Positions 42,477-53,006 of a stretch of 64,000 nucleotides of DNA are shown piece by piece. This stretch comes from Gari tellinella (Eukaryota; Mollusca; Bivalvia; Cardiida; Psammobiidae). Below the pieces are notes generated by a model. It ran no database searches. It had not been told where the DNA came from and worked only from the letters and a program-made list of their open reading frames with translations. A program made the translations under genes and the position numbers. How positions within the stretch are numbered: position 1 is the first letter of the stretch; each line of letters opens with the position of its first letter. The stretch lies in contig OV277862.1 in the NCBI GenBank assembly GCA_922989275.2, positions 43,859,786-43,923,785 of the forward strand. The letters are read 5' to 3'.

Positions 42477-42741
42477 ATGTTTCGCATAAACCTAACTACA
42501 TGTATGTGGTCGCTTATTACAAGATTGCCTGTAAATTTCTGTACCTTTTGTGTATGCGTCTAATTGTAATGGTGGCTAAAAGCAAGACTTACTGTAGTAT
42601 ACGCAGAGCCTGTATACAAACGATAATAAAGACCCAACTATTTGAACAAAGACCTAATATAATTGTGCGTACATCGTTAATGCTGAGCCATCAACCCCTG
42701 ACAAACATTAGCATCTCTATAACAGACATATCACAACTTCA

Positions 42742-42980
42742 TTAACTCTTTCACTGCCGCGTGTTTTCGTCTTCTTTAACCCTGCCAACGTAACAATATC
42801 GTCTGCATTGAAAGTGTCGTCTGCAATATTGTTTTCAAGTTAGAATTATTGGACTTTTATTGAAGGAATATCGATACAAATGTCAAAAAGTTTGGATCCT
42901 GATCAGACGCCGCGTTACGCGGCGTCTGATCTGGATCCAAACTTTTTGCTAATTTTGGCTTCATTGGCAGTGGAGTAAGG
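42742..42980 (-). mobile_element. Family C MITE
   Basis: TTAA at 42742-42745, a double left end, and TCGTCTGCATTGAAAGTG. Perfect hairpin at about 42885-42949 with CAAAAAGTTTGG arms and apex CCGCGTTACGCGG. Confidence 0.8.
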
Positions 42981-43423
42981 AATCGATCAGTGGGTGCTGA
43001 TTGCATTTCACAGCACGTAATTTCGTCTGTATAACAGTATCTACCTTCATTGAACAATTACTTGAGGATTTTTAACGAATTATTACGTTATGTCGTTTAG
43101 ACTAATAGTGTTTGTTGCCATGGCAACAAATTCAATAAAGTCATTTGACGTACCGGATACCTAATGCGATTGCTATGAATGGCGTAAATTACAGAACAAG
43201 TATTATCGGTGGCCTATTTGTAATGTAGATCGAGAATTGAGTTATGCAAATTGTGACGCAATTCTATTGTTGATACTATAGTATAAACGACAACTCTATA
43301 TAATAACCCTTTGGTTACCTTGGATACAAAACGTTGCTTAATGCAGGGTTAAAAGATGTGGTAAGCTATTACATGTATAGCTTTCTGAATAGCTTTTGCC
43401 CTGCAATACGCAATCGCCTGTCT
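42981..43423. other. No gene; one X-box-like palindrome
   Basis: No coding frame is recognised. See the site at 43114-43127. Confidence 0.5.
43114..43127. promoter_or_regulatory. RFX X-box consensus palindrome
   Basis: GTTGCCATGGCAAC is the ideal two-half-site X-box bound by RFX factors in animals. It sits inside a 20-bp palindrome (43111-43130). A diverged relative (GTTACCATAGGAAC) occurs at 61381-61394. There is no nearby gene, so function is unproven. Confidence 0.45.
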
Positions 43424-43652
43424 TTAACTCGTTTGTGTCCACGAACCCATATAAGGGACAAAGTCAAACAGAATAGACCTCTGATCAGACGCCGTATTAT
43501 GTGGCGTCTGATCAGAGTCTATACTGTTTGCTGATAGGTTTTTCAATATAAACAAAATGAAACTGAAAATTTAGATCAGGCACTCCTTAGGTGAAACATG
43601 GACTAATCCAATATGTAAGCATAGAATAACCGTCTGGGCGGCAATGGGTTAA
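43424..43652. mobile_element. Family AB MITE (TTAA-flanked)
   Basis: TTAACTCGTTTGTGTCC and GCGGCAATGGGTTAA frame a cassette II variant at about 43467-43532 (CAAACAGAATAGACCTCTGA; apex CCGTATTATGTGG). It shares its right TTAA with the neighbouring F element. Confidence 0.65.
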
Positions 43653-43897
43653 CCTTTTGAACCCTAGTCCCGCATATTGGCGTCTTTTGCAAACAGTGTA
43701 CATTTGAATAGTACACTTGTCCTATGCAAACAGTGAAGACCCAGATCAGAGGGCTCCTAGGAGCCCTCTGATCAGGGTCTTCAATGTTTGTCATAATGCC
43801 AAACATTGACAAAAACAACCATTAAAAGTCAGAAATGGACTAGACTTAAATGGGAACTGGAATTATCCATTTAAAGTTTCAGGGAGGAAATAGTTAA
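43649..43897 (-). mobile_element. Family F MITE (TTAA-flanked)
   Basis: TTAA at 43649-43652 and 43894-43897. The hairpin loop has been lost, leaving the palindrome GGGCTCCTAGGAGCCC. Confidence 0.85.
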
Positions 43898-43904
43898 AGA
43901 TATG

Positions 43905-44100
43905 AGACGTGTCATGAGAAGATCTGCTTTATTGCACTGCAAACAGTGTAGATCAAGGCCAGCCGAAGACGCGGCGGCTGGTCTTGTTCTACACTATCTG
44001 ACACGCAAGTGCGTCTAAAGCATTTTATGTAGCTGTATTATATACTGTATTTGGGAGTGTAGACCAAACTCAGATAGAGAGCATGGGATGACAACGTTGC
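43905..44100 (+). mobile_element. Unclassified hairpin element (AC)
   Basis: AACAGTGTAGATCAAGGCCAG mirrored by CTGGTCTTGTTCTACACT, followed by GGGAGTGTAGACCAAACTC and GACAACGTTGC. Partial relatives lie at 48885-49095 and 49425-49560. Confidence 0.55.
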
Positions 44101-44403
44101 TTGGTCTGTACAAAGTTGCAATTCAATAATGCACGTTTTGTCATGGCACAGCTCATGTCCATGCAATTTCAATTAGTAGGTGCTTTATAAGGATTTACAG
44201 TACAGTCATTACGTCTACACTGTACGTAATCAAACTTGTGTTATTTATGTAGTCACTATAGAGATATATTATCACTTCTTTTTTTACGTAAAGCACTCTA
44301 TTGTTCAAAACTTTGCCTAAAGGGCGCACCTTTTCTTGATAGAGCTCTATGTATCTGTTTATATGACCGCCTAGCTAATTCCCCCTGAAACCTTATGAAT
44401 GTA

Positions 44404-44880
44404 CAGTGCTCCCTCCCTACAACGGCTCTATGAACAACAACCCTCTTTTTACAACGACTCTCCGAACAACGATTCCCTCCTTTCAACGATCCTTGTCGAT
44501 GTTCCGAAAATAAAACATTTACATATAACGCTTTCACTGCAGCAACATTGTCTACTTAAAAATGTCGTCTATTGTTATTTCTCAAAGTAACGTACAGTAA
44601 AACCTCGCTATTACGACCACTAAAACGATGGCTAATTGATTGTTTAATAGAGAGGTGGTAGATTAAAGCAAGGTGACAGTGAAACAGAAAGCTCCTAAAG
44701 GAGCTTTCTGTTTCACTGTCACCTTGCTTAAAGCGGTCACCTATCGTAAACACCATAATAATTAACAACATTTAGTGGTCGTAATAGAGAGGTTTTACTG
44801 TATTTGACATTTTGATATAAGAAAAATAAAGACGCGTGGCAAACAGTATGAACACAGATCAGACCCCGCCATCTTTGATT
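44404..44880 (+). mobile_element. Family E MITE split by a D element
   Basis: The left part (44404-44594) starts CAGTGCTCCCTCCCTACAAC. The right part (44801-44880) continues TATTTGACATTTTGATATAA to the start of the hairpin and is then truncated. Confidence 0.8.
44595..44800 (+). mobile_element. Family D MITE, full length (206 bp), nested in E
   Basis: TA at 44593-44594 and 44801-44802. The ends are CAGTAAAACCTCGCTATTAC and TAATAGAGAGGTTTTACTG. The cassette I hairpin reads TTAAAGCAAGGTGACAGTGA with apex GCTCCTAAAGGAGC. This is the cleanest D copy. Confidence 0.9.
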
Positions 44881-44914
44881 TGATCGCATAATGCAAGATC
44901 AGCTGTGTAAGCTA

Positions 44915-45160
44915 CAGTGGAGAAAACGTTATTCTTTCCCAATAAACGCGTTTACGCTAAAACTATTATTTGCAGTGCAAACAGTTTGGAGCCAGATCAG
45001 ACGCCGGGTAACCCGGCGTCTGATCAGGCTTCAAACTGTTTGCCACCAAGATAAACAAGAAATATCCGAATTGTCCAAAAGTTGTTCTTTTCTAAGTTTT
45101 AGTGTTTTGCGTTTGCGTACGTTTGCGTTTAAACGGGAAAGAATAACAGATTCTCCACTG
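44915..45160 (+). mobile_element. Family B MITE, full length (246 bp)
   Basis: TA before the left end, CAGTGGAGAAAACGTTATTC, hairpin apex CCGGGTAACCCGG, and TTCTCCACTG at 45160. The right TA has mutated to CA. Confidence 0.9.
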
Positions 45161-45224
45161 CAACAGGTGACAGAGATAATATCCAGGTCTACATTAACTA
45201 TTCTAATACATATCCATAGTCAAA

Positions 45225-45345
45225 ATTTTTTTTTTTTTTGGTTTCTTTTCTGTTTGATTGTTGTTATCTGTAACATGTGACATCTAATTTTGCCAATTAT
45301 TTAATAAGTGTTGTTTATTTATGCTTTTCGGTGGATTACAACGAA
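45225..45345. repeat. T14 tract and inverted GTGGATTA repeat piece
   Basis: A T run lies at about 45226-45239. GTTTATTTATGCTTTTCGGT at 45313-45332 is the reverse of the repeat flanking the 31.9-kb foldback. Confidence 0.5.
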
Positions 45346-45389
45346 AAAACAGTGGATGCTTAAACGCCGACAAATTTCAGTTCGCTTCT

Positions 45390-45555
45390 TAAAAAGACTG
45401 GGTCCACTTAAAGTAGGTTGAAAGTAAAGCAGAATGTGCCTTACCGCACATTGTGCTCTACTTTCAGCCTGCTTTAAACTAGCATCTGCTACAATGTAGA
45501 ATATATTGTTTTATTCATGACTGTTTAATTAATTATTTCAGCAGTCTGTGAAGGG
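45390..45555 (+). mobile_element. Family A MITE, both ends lost
   Basis: Cassette I hairpin at about 45408-45477 (AAAGTAGGTTGAAAGTAAAG) and downstream CATCTGCTACAATGTAGAA. Confidence 0.65.
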
Positions 45556-45879
45556 ATTTTATTGTTACAATTTTATTGAGTTTGGTGTCAAAACCGTTAT
45601 ATCATATTTTATGAAGATCTCCGCTTACTACTCATTTGAAAGTCTATAACCTTTCCAGTGCACTAGCAGTCAGTGGACTAGTCATTGAATTACATATAAT
45701 TGATTGGACGAAATAATCTCGTTTTGACCACTCAGATCAGTTATAGCCATTTAGCTAAATGAATTGTGATAAACGAGTGTGTCATTCTATTAGATTTGAA
45801 CGGAATAACCTACACACAGCCCAACGTGCTTTAAGCGGCAAGAAAAACAAGGAATTATTTTGTTTCTCATACATGAACT
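45556..45879. other. No gene seen
   Basis: No recognisable element or frame. Confidence 0.5.
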
Positions 45880-45970
45880 GACAGCTTAAAACAATACAAA
45901 AGTAGAGCAGAAAACTCGTAAAGGAGCTCCCGTCTTTACTTATAAATGTCCTACTTTAAGCAGGCTTTTG
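45880..45970. repeat. Decayed cassette I hairpin
   Basis: ACAGCTTAAAACAATACAAA, GTAGAGCAGAAAACTC and GGAGCTCCCGTCTTTACTT. Ends are absent. Confidence 0.5.
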
Positions 45971-46039
45971 CCTTGGGAAGCTCCGGGAAAAAACGGCCGA
46001 TTGACACAATAACGCTTACCATGCTATCGGTGAATATAA

Positions 46040-46216
46040 GCGCCACAGCCATAACCTTTGCAAACAGTTTTGATCCTGATGAGACGCCACTATAAAGTGT
46101 TTGACACTCTGACACTGTTTTGAAACGAAATTTAGTGGAAAAAACTGTTTTTAAAACAGTTGCAGCCGACATTTTTGCAGACGAAAAAATTACTCTGCGT
46201 GCAAAGAGTTAAACAG
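46040..46216 (+). mobile_element. Family C MITE, truncated
   Basis: TTTGCAAACAGTTTTGATCC, TGTTTGACACTCTG, TTTGCAGACGAAAAA and AAAGAGTTAA. One hairpin arm is deleted. Confidence 0.6.
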
Positions 46217-47347
46217 TTTAATGATTCATTTCGATATAACGAAGGAATCAAATTGTCGAATTCAGACAAGAAAAAATTAAATCATTGCTTATTTGGTACT
46301 TATCTATAGTTATACTGTCGATGGCTGTTTGAAGCAAGAACAAACTTGAGAGATGACTTTATTTTCAAGACTAATATGATGTCCTCGCTATTTATTAAAC
46401 TGAAACTTTGGTCAATTTGTGGCCCAAATATATACGACAATAGGTTAAAATAGTATATACATGTACCATTACATAAACCTTATATATGCAAAAAATGACT
46501 AAGTTAAAATGGCTGTAATTCTGTGGAATATTTAAGCAGTTAAACATCCTACCCACGTGCACACCTGTGGTATATATGCAAACACTCTGTGCAAACTTAT
46601 AAGGTTATAGCTTTTTTAAATGTAGGAGGGGTTAGATGGACAAGTATGGACCGTATATGTAGACGGACAAACGAACGGACATTCTTATGAGACAGTATTT
46701 ATGAGGCTAATCCTTATGCTTTCTGTTGCGTGGCTAGCCACTCAAGAGACAATTTCTTTTTGCTCTAACTTTAGAAGGAATGAGCTTGAGGCTTACCCTA
46801 CCCCTAACCAGATGTCCACAACTGACCAGGTTAAAGTCGCAAGAAATGGCACGGTTATTGTCACAAGAGACTGCCAGGTTAATGGGTTTTTTTTCAATTA
46901 TGCGGCTAAGAATTTTAGCCACATTAGTACCCTCTCGTAAGCACGGACGAACGGACTGACGGACGAACGGATCGAGGGACTGACAGACAGGGGTAAAATA
47001 GTCTGATCCAATTGATTGTCGAGGGGCATAAAACTACACACTGTGAACACACGCCGTTTGCCATTGTAGGAAACGAATAGTTTTTGACTGACACATCGAT
47101 GCATGATTGGAAAGCATTTGGATTGAGTCTTAGATCGTTCATAAGCTTTTGATTAATCGGAATGGAGTAGAAAGCATGCCGATGGCTGTAACATCTTGAT
47201 GGCATGGAACCCCTTATGATCTGGATCCAAGCTGTATGTATAATTTTGCCAAGTATACATGCAACGACAATCAAGCCAGATAAGGAGTCCATGATTGGTT
47301 AGTGCTTTCCATTAAAATATTGCATCAGTATTAGCCATTGTAGCAAT
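46217..47347. other. No clear gene; one interspersed repeat
   Basis: 46548-46650 is an inverted copy of the repeat at 21975-22080. GGACGAACGGACTGACGGAC-type short repeats occur around 46943-46990. A 79-codon frame at 46701-46940 opens with a hydrophobic stretch (MRLILMLSVAWLA) that could pass as a signal peptide. It matches nothing I know and the antisense is also open, so I do not call it. Confidence 0.4.
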
Positions 47348-47560
47348 TTAGCCCTTTCGGTGCCGAAGTCGCATAAAGTCGACATTGTAAATAGTTTGGA
47401 TCCTGATCAGACGCTGCGCAACGCGGCGTTTGATCAGAATGCAAACGGTTTGACACTCGTATTAAAATTTCTTAAGCCATACAACATTTGATCTGACTTT
47501 GAAATGATGTTGCAGACCACAATAGTGAAGCAGACGACAATATAACGGTGAAGGGGTAAA
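47348..47560 (+). mobile_element. Family C MITE, diverged ends
   Basis: AGCCCTTTCGGTGCC, a hairpin with mutations (GATCAGACGCTGCGCAACGC), TTGCAGACCACAATAGTGAA and GGTGAAGGGGTAAA. Confidence 0.75.
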
Positions 47561-47621
47561 ATCGCAGTATTTTAGGATTGACCTGATCTGTCAACAACAG
47601 TAGTACAAAGTCATGTATTTA

Positions 47622-47867
47622 CAGTGGAGAATCTGTTATTCTTTCCCGTTTAAACGCAAACGTACGCAAACGCAAAGCGCTAAAACGTAGAAAAGAACAA
47701 CTTTTGGACAATTCTGATATTTCATGTTTATCTTGGTGGCAAACAGTTTGGGGCCTGATCAGACGCCGGGTTACCCGGCGTCTGATCTGACTCCAAACTG
47801 TTTGTAAAAGAAAAAATAGTTTTAGCGTAAACGCGTTTATCGGGAAAGAATAACAGATTCTCCACTG
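47622..47867 (-). mobile_element. Family B MITE, full length (246 bp, TA duplication)
   Basis: TA at 47620-47621 and 47868-47869. Intact termini and hairpin (apex CCGGGTTACCCGG). Confidence 0.9.
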
Positions 47868-48037
47868 TACACGGTAGAGGTGTGGTCTTGGTCGTGCTCC
47901 ATTACAGTTTACACGTGTATTTTCAGTTCAATATTTTATTATATCCGTGATTAAAACACGATGATGACGTCATTCTATTGTCCTCGCAGTACTGTCGTTT
48001 TCAATACTGGACGGGTATCAATAGTGTATTCCCGCTC

Positions 48038-48111
48038 ACCGTACCGTATTTGTGCACGAGCAGTCCAATATTACTAATATTGGACTGCACGTGCATAAAT
48101 ACGGTACGGTA
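48038..48111. repeat. Foldback palindrome without GNA apex
   Basis: CGTACCGTATTT…GCACGAGCAGTCCAATATTA and its complement meet at a one-base centre. The arms have small mismatches. Confidence 0.8.
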
Positions 48112-48164
48112 AGCAAGCTAATATTGTACTACACACTAATATTGTATTGGCTTGTGAGACACAC

Positions 48165-48200
48165 AAAAATAAAGTAAAACCTCTCTATTTCGACCAATAA
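48165..48200 (+). mobile_element. Family D left-end fragment
   Basis: AAAGTAAAACCTCTCTATTT and CGACCAATAA only. The element stops before the next B copy. Confidence 0.55.
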
Positions 48201-48215
48201 ATTGTGTGTGAACTA

Positions 48216-48480
48216 CAGTGGATATTTTTTAACGTTACTCTTTGCCAATAAACGCGTTTACGCTAAAACTAATATTTCCTTGCAAACAGTTTGAAGCCTG
48301 ATCAGACGCCGGGTAACCCGGCGTCTGATCAGACCCTAAACTGTTTGCCACTCAGATTAAAAAACAATAATTAAAAATGTCAGAAAATGGTATTTTCCTA
48401 CATTTGAGCGATTTCTGTTTGCGTTTCGTTTGCATTAAACGGGAAAGATTAACGTTTTCTGAGAAAACTTTTCTCCACTG
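48216..48480 (+). mobile_element. Family B MITE (265 bp)
   Basis: TA at 48214-48215 and 48481-48482. Hairpin apex CCGGGTAACCCGG. The last 35 bp hold a duplicated terminus (ACGTTTTCTGAGAAAACTTT). Confidence 0.85.
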
Positions 48481-48482
48481 TA

Positions 48483-48705
48483 TATTGGAGAAGATCTTAT
48501 TCTTTTCCGTTTAAACGTAAATGAAACGCCAACGCATTGCGTTAAAATGGAGAAAATGACAGCTTGTTGACAATTCTGACTACTTATTTAAATCTGAGCC
48601 AAGTCAGACGCCGGAAAACCCGGAATCTGGCCTGGTTCTGGAATTGGAAATAATAGTTTCAGCGTAAACGCGTGTATTTAAAAAAGAATAACGTATTCTC
48701 CACTG
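48483..48705 (-). mobile_element. Family B MITE, abutting inverted copy
   Basis: It begins TATTGGAGAAGATCTTATTC immediately after the TA of the preceding copy. The hairpin is decayed (GACGCCGGAAAACCCGGAAT). Right TA at 48706-48707. Confidence 0.8.
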
Positions 48706-48714
48706 TACGTTTTA

Positions 48715-48875
48715 AGTATAAGACAGGTGACTGCTTAAAGTAAAGTAACATTAAAACTAAAAGCTCCTATAGGAGCTTTCTATTTTACTCTCATCTTGCT
48801 TTAAGCTGTCAACTGACTGTTATACAATCAGTTAGTCCTATTTATTTTAGTGGTCGTAATAGAGAGGGTTTACTG
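48715..48875 (+). mobile_element. Family D MITE, left end lost
   Basis: Cassette I hairpin of D type (apex GCTCCTATAGGAGC) and the end TAATAGAGAGGGTTTACTG, then TA. Confidence 0.75.
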
Positions 48876-48884
48876 TATTTTAGC

Positions 48885-49095
48885 AGTGTCATGACAGAAC
48901 CAGACTTACATGTATTGCGTTGCAAACAGAGTAGATTAAGACCAAATACCGCTTCAAAGACACGATGACTGTTCAATACACTTACAAGCATCTTCAACAT
49001 TTTTAAGCAGTATTATATTATACAATATGTGGCAGTGTGTACCAAACTCAATTTCAGAGCCTAAGACGACAACGTTTTTCTAGAAAGACCCCGGA
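48885..49095 (+). mobile_element. AC-type element, hairpin decayed
   Basis: GTTGCAAACAGAGTAGATTA, CAGTGTGTACCAAACTCA and GACGACAACGTTTTTC match 43905-44100. A further scrap is at 49425-49560. Confidence 0.5.
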
Positions 49096-50385
49096 ACGTT
49101 ATCCTTTCACGTTCGTCATAGTGTGTTTTTTTTAACATTTTACATTTTTAGCGAAACCAGGGTTTATCGTTTTTACATCATTTTTCAGTAGCAAGTTTCG
49201 CAAGTTTTGACTGTTTTGCATTTACATGTACTATGGGATTTTAGCAAGTGAATTTGGACGATAGATTTATCACGTATCCTAATTATTTGGACTAGAGACG
49301 ATAAAGTATTCGAATTGCTCGACACTGTTAACCTACATTGCGAATAGGAGCAAACTACATTGTATTTTGTACTTGTCATTAAACAGAAAAACAAACGTTC
49401 AACATTGCAAATCTTTGTCCCGGCTAACGTGGATATTCATATGAACAACATTTGCTGATCACATTGCCAACAGTGCAGACCAAGAATAGAACAAGCACTT
49501 AAACTTTCCCGAGCGGCATTTAAGCATGATCTACACTATTATCAAATTGGACATTTGTCCCACGTGTGACCCTGACAACGGTCGAAACCCTTATTCTACT
49601 AGAATCGACTACAACAGGCATTTATTGACAGTTTAGCTTCTCATCAGAAGCAACTACATCTGACAAGAACATGCTGTTCAACACTTTTCTGCTGTTTCTT
49701 TAAAACAAATTAAATAGGGCGTATAATTGCGTGAATGTTTATCATTTGTTATTTCGAATGGCCAACCAAGGTTGCTTTCACCACTAAAAAAAACACCAAA
49801 AATCAAAGTTATGAACGTGAAATGGTACAAATTGCAAAATAAAGGGTCTGTCTAGAAGGACCTCTGTTTCTTTTGTTTAAGAACTTATCAAAAGGTGAAT
49901 ATCTAAGCAGATGCCATTTTTTAAAGTAGACGGTATTTGAGCCTGAAAAGGGTTACGATTCTGACAAACCGTGCGACTGTGTAGGGTCTACACAGTTTGA
50001 GAAGCATAAATTGGGGTTCCCTATGTGGATATGCTTATTTCCGATTCAATAATATCCAATTCACTGTAAACTTGTCCACTATGTTAATATCCAGAAAATG
50101 TGAATACCTCGTCTACACGTTCCGACATTTTTATTGGTAATGAGTGCACAACACGCGGCAATACAATATTACCGAGGCGAAAGGCACGTGCAAATCAAGG
50201 TCCTCGTACACCACAGGGCTGATCACCCGTGTAAAGGATAAGGGGCCAATAGGCTTATATTTTAAACTTATGAATTTGATTTTATTTTAAGAAGAAAATA
50301 TTAAACTATCACATATAGGTTTGAATATATAAACGTATGGCTTTCATTGAAATATTTGATGTTTTCAGAAACGTGTTTTAAGTAA
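49096..50385. other. No gene seen
   Basis: AT-rich apart from a moderate stretch at 50090-50230. Nothing is recognisable except AC scraps (49425-49560 and around 49960). Confidence 0.5.
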
Positions 50386-50492
50386 GATATAAGCCTCAAA
50401 CGATCCAGTATGTAAAATATTGTACAGTGTTCGGCGCTACGCGCCTCACACAGTACAATATTTTACATACTGGATCGTTATCGTCTTATATC
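50386..50492. repeat. 107-bp foldback palindrome, GNA apex
   Basis: The arms AACGATCCAGTATGTAAAAT and complement meet at GGCGC-TAC-GCGCC, which is C-GTA-G on the minus strand. Confidence 0.85.
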
Positions 50493-50665
50493 CTATACAT
50501 AGGTGTATGTGGGTCGGAGCCTTATAATACATGTTAAATATTTTATTCTAAATTATCAGCATAATCTATTATGTCTTGGATTTGTCTTAGGTTGTATCCT
50601 ATATACATGTTGTGTATCTGTTTTGTATGTATCCAAATATATCGAACATAATATTTGTGTGTGTA

Positions 50666-50831
50666 CAGTCGAAACTCGATACTTCGAACTCGTACCTATA
50701 TTTCACAGCCAAAACGTGGCTTAGTCACGTTTTAACTTTGAAATACGAGTATGTTCGACTTAGGTGAAATCGATTTAGGCTAAATACTGGTAAGCCGATT
50801 TAATCGAGTTCCAAATATCGAGTTTCAACTG
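50666..50831 (+). mobile_element. Family T MITE (TA duplication)
   Basis: TA at 50664-50665 and 50832-50833. The ends are CAGTCGAAACTCGATACTTC and ATATCGAGTTTCAACTG. Hairpin AAAACGTGGCTTAGTCACGT. Confidence 0.85.
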
Positions 50832-50946
50832 TATACTATACAAAAAAAGGAAAAAGAAAAAAAATGCTGAAAATAACATGTATAGATCTATGTCATACTG
50901 TGACTCTTGAAAGAAGGTATGTGATCCGCTAGACACAGGTGACAAC

Positions 50947-51198
50947 TTAACCCTTTCCCCCATAGAAGCGACTTTTAGCGTATTTGATTAACTCCTCCGC
51001 TGAAGAAAATAGTTCCAGTTCATACACTCATGAACAATTACGATAACAAATATTTTCTATATCCTAGCAGATGGTTGTTTAAAGCAGGCTGGAAGTAAAG
51101 CAGAATGTGCCTTAAGGCACATTCTGCTTTACTTTCAACCTGCTTTAAGTGATCACCTGTATCTAATATTATAAACGGGTTATTGGGTAAAGGGTTGA
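50947..51198 (-). mobile_element. Family A MITE (252 bp)
   Basis: TTAA at 50947-50950. Cassette I hairpin at about 51078-51150 with apex TGCCTTAAGGCA. The right TTAA is now TTGA. A diverged hairpin scrap (51199-51260) follows. Confidence 0.85.
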
Positions 51199-51301
51199 TA
51201 CAGGATAAGAGTAAGGCAGAATGTTTTCTACTTTACCTTTGTACTGCATTAGGCTACCGATCCGTATTAAAGTCTGCCTTTATAAATTTCATCTGTGTCC
51301 G

Positions 51302-51547
51302 TTAACCCGTTCACTCTCAATGACGCTTTAAAACGCGTTTGCAAACAGTTTGGATCCTGATCAGACGCCGCGTCACACGGCGTCTGATCAGGTTCCAAAC
51401 TGTTTGACACTCTTATCGATGTTTATTAAGAAATACAACCTTAAATCTAACTTTGAAAGGTGTCTTGCAGACAACAATACTGAAGCAGACGACACATAAG
51501 CGGTGCAGGGGTAAAACTATCCCGACTAATTTGAGCATGAAAGGGTT
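51302..51547 (+). mobile_element. Family C MITE with double right end
   Basis: TTAACCCGTTCACTCTCAATG, hairpin (apex CCGCGTCACACGG), TTGCAGACAACAATACTGAA, GGTGCAGGGGTAAAAC and a second end ATGAAAGGGTTA. Confidence 0.8.
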
Positions 51548-51739
51548 ACACATGTTTGACATATTTTCCCCTTCCGTCATAATATTTATGTTTTCCGAAT
51601 ATCCTAAATGTTGTATAATGAGAAACATAAACATGTACATTCATCGAGACACCAACAGACGAGTCTGTCATTTTCAGCTAGTTTTCGTCTGATTTGAGTA
51701 CAAAGAGAAAGAATGTGTGCACATGTCATTCAAGTCGCT

Positions 51740-51994
51740 ATAAACCCATTACCTGATAGTCTATTTCTCGTATTGAAGATAGGTGACTACTTAAAGCAGG
51801 TTGAAAGTAAAGCAGAATGCGCATTAGGGCGCATTCTGCTTTACTTTCAGCCTGCTTTAAGCTATCATGTGCTAGAATATGTAAAATATTCTCTATAATA
51901 TATATTCATGACTTATTAAATTGGAACTATTTTTTCTTCAGCGGAGTAATAAATCATATTCGCTAAAAGGCGCTTCTATAGGGGAAAGGGTTAA
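51740..51994 (+). mobile_element. Family A MITE
   Basis: AAACCCATTACCTGATAG, long cassette I hairpin at about 51790-51864 (apex GCGCATTAGGGCGC), and GGGAAAGGGTTAA. Confidence 0.85.
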
Positions 51995-51997
51995 GTA

Positions 51998-52413
51998 CAG
52001 AACGTCCTTCACAACAACGATTCCCTCCTTACAATTGACGCTTGTTGATGTTTTCCAAACAAGATATTTATGCCTAAGCCTTTCACTGCTGAAAAAACGT
52101 CTGCTTGAAATGGCGTCCGTTGTGTTTTTCAAAGTCACATATCGGTCATTTTGATAGGTAAAAGAACATAATGACCATTTACAATGACCAATGACAAACA
52201 GTTTGAATCTATATCAGACGCCGCGATACGCGGCGTCTGGTCTGGATTCAAGCTGTTTGCAAAAGTAAGCCAATGTCCCTCCCTAAAACGCGTATCACGG
52301 TGCCTTAAAACCCAACTCAATCAACCAACCTCCCTATAACAACTCCATCCGAACCTCACAGTCACACACAATCTTTGTCTCCCATTGGGTGTTGTTGTAG
52401 AGAGTGAGCACTG
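51998..52413 (+). mobile_element. Family E MITE with a 40-bp insertion
   Basis: CAGAACGTCCTTCACAACAA to AGAGAGTGAGCACTG. Hairpin apex CCGCGATACGCGG. Near 52290-52328 it has extra sequence GGTGCCTTAAAACCCAACTC plus an ATCA-type tail, resembling a retroelement 3' end. Confidence 0.75.
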
Positions 52414-52488
52414 AAAATTAGGCCAAGCTTTCTCATGTTGCTTTACTTGTGTCCATCAAAAGCATGTGTACTCTACGAACAGATGTAC

Positions 52489-52560
52489 AGTGCAAACAAT
52501 TAGGAGCCAGATCAGACACCGGGTACATGTAACCCAATGTCTGATTATGCTCTAAAAAAA
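52489..52560 (+). mobile_element. Family B hairpin remnant
   Basis: CAGTGCAAACAATTAGGAGC, GATCAGACACCGGGTACATG and CCCAATGTCTGATTATGC. Confidence 0.5.
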
Positions 52561-52712
52561 ATCCACGCAAATATGCCACGATTGTCAAGCAATGTGATTA
52601 CTAATTAGGCCCAATGCTGCTGGAATTTGATTCAATCTGTTAAGAGAAAAAGTCGCTATTTCAATATACATAGTCCCATTTACATTAACATCTTAAAAGT
52701 GTTTAAACACCA

Positions 52713-52931
52713 GGGGCCCGTTTTACTGAACAACTTACGCAAAATTTTATTTTTCGATCATAAACGTTTGCAAACAACAAATATAGCCAGATCAGAGGAC
52801 GCGCTAAAAGCGCGTCCTCTGATCTGGATATTTGCTGTTTGTAGCAAGTGATAATAAAAAGTATAAATTCAAATTTAAGATTTTGACTTACGCAAAAAAT
52901 TTTGCGTAAGTAGTTTAGTAAAACGGGCCCC
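52713..52931. mobile_element. Family G MITE (GGGGCCCGTTTTACT ends)
   Basis: 219 bp. The termini are GGGGCCCGTTTTACTGAAC and TAGTAAAACGGGCCCC. A cassette II-type hairpin has arms ATAGCCAGATCAGAGGACGC. Subterminal ACTTACGCAAAATTT and GCGTAAGT also pair. hAT-like ends; no clear target duplication. Confidence 0.8.
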
Positions 52932-52950
52932 AGTACGTTTGTGCAATTAA

Positions 52951-53003
52951 TTGAATTGCGTTTGTGTTTAAAAAAAACAGGAAATAATTACGTCTTCTCC
53001 ATT
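52951..53003 (+). mobile_element. Family B right-end fragment
   Basis: AATTGCGTTTGTGTTTAAAA and TTACGTCTTCTCCATTG, then TA. Confidence 0.6.
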
Positions 53004-53006
53004 GTA

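Noticed and set aside
44891..45280. A 129-codon plus-strand frame
   Set aside because: It lies almost wholly inside a family B MITE and reads the hairpin arms. The same peptide recurs in other B copies on either strand.
46701..46940. A 79-codon frame with a signal-peptide-like start
   Set aside because: The antisense is equally open, no family is recognised, and there is no exon continuation that I can support.
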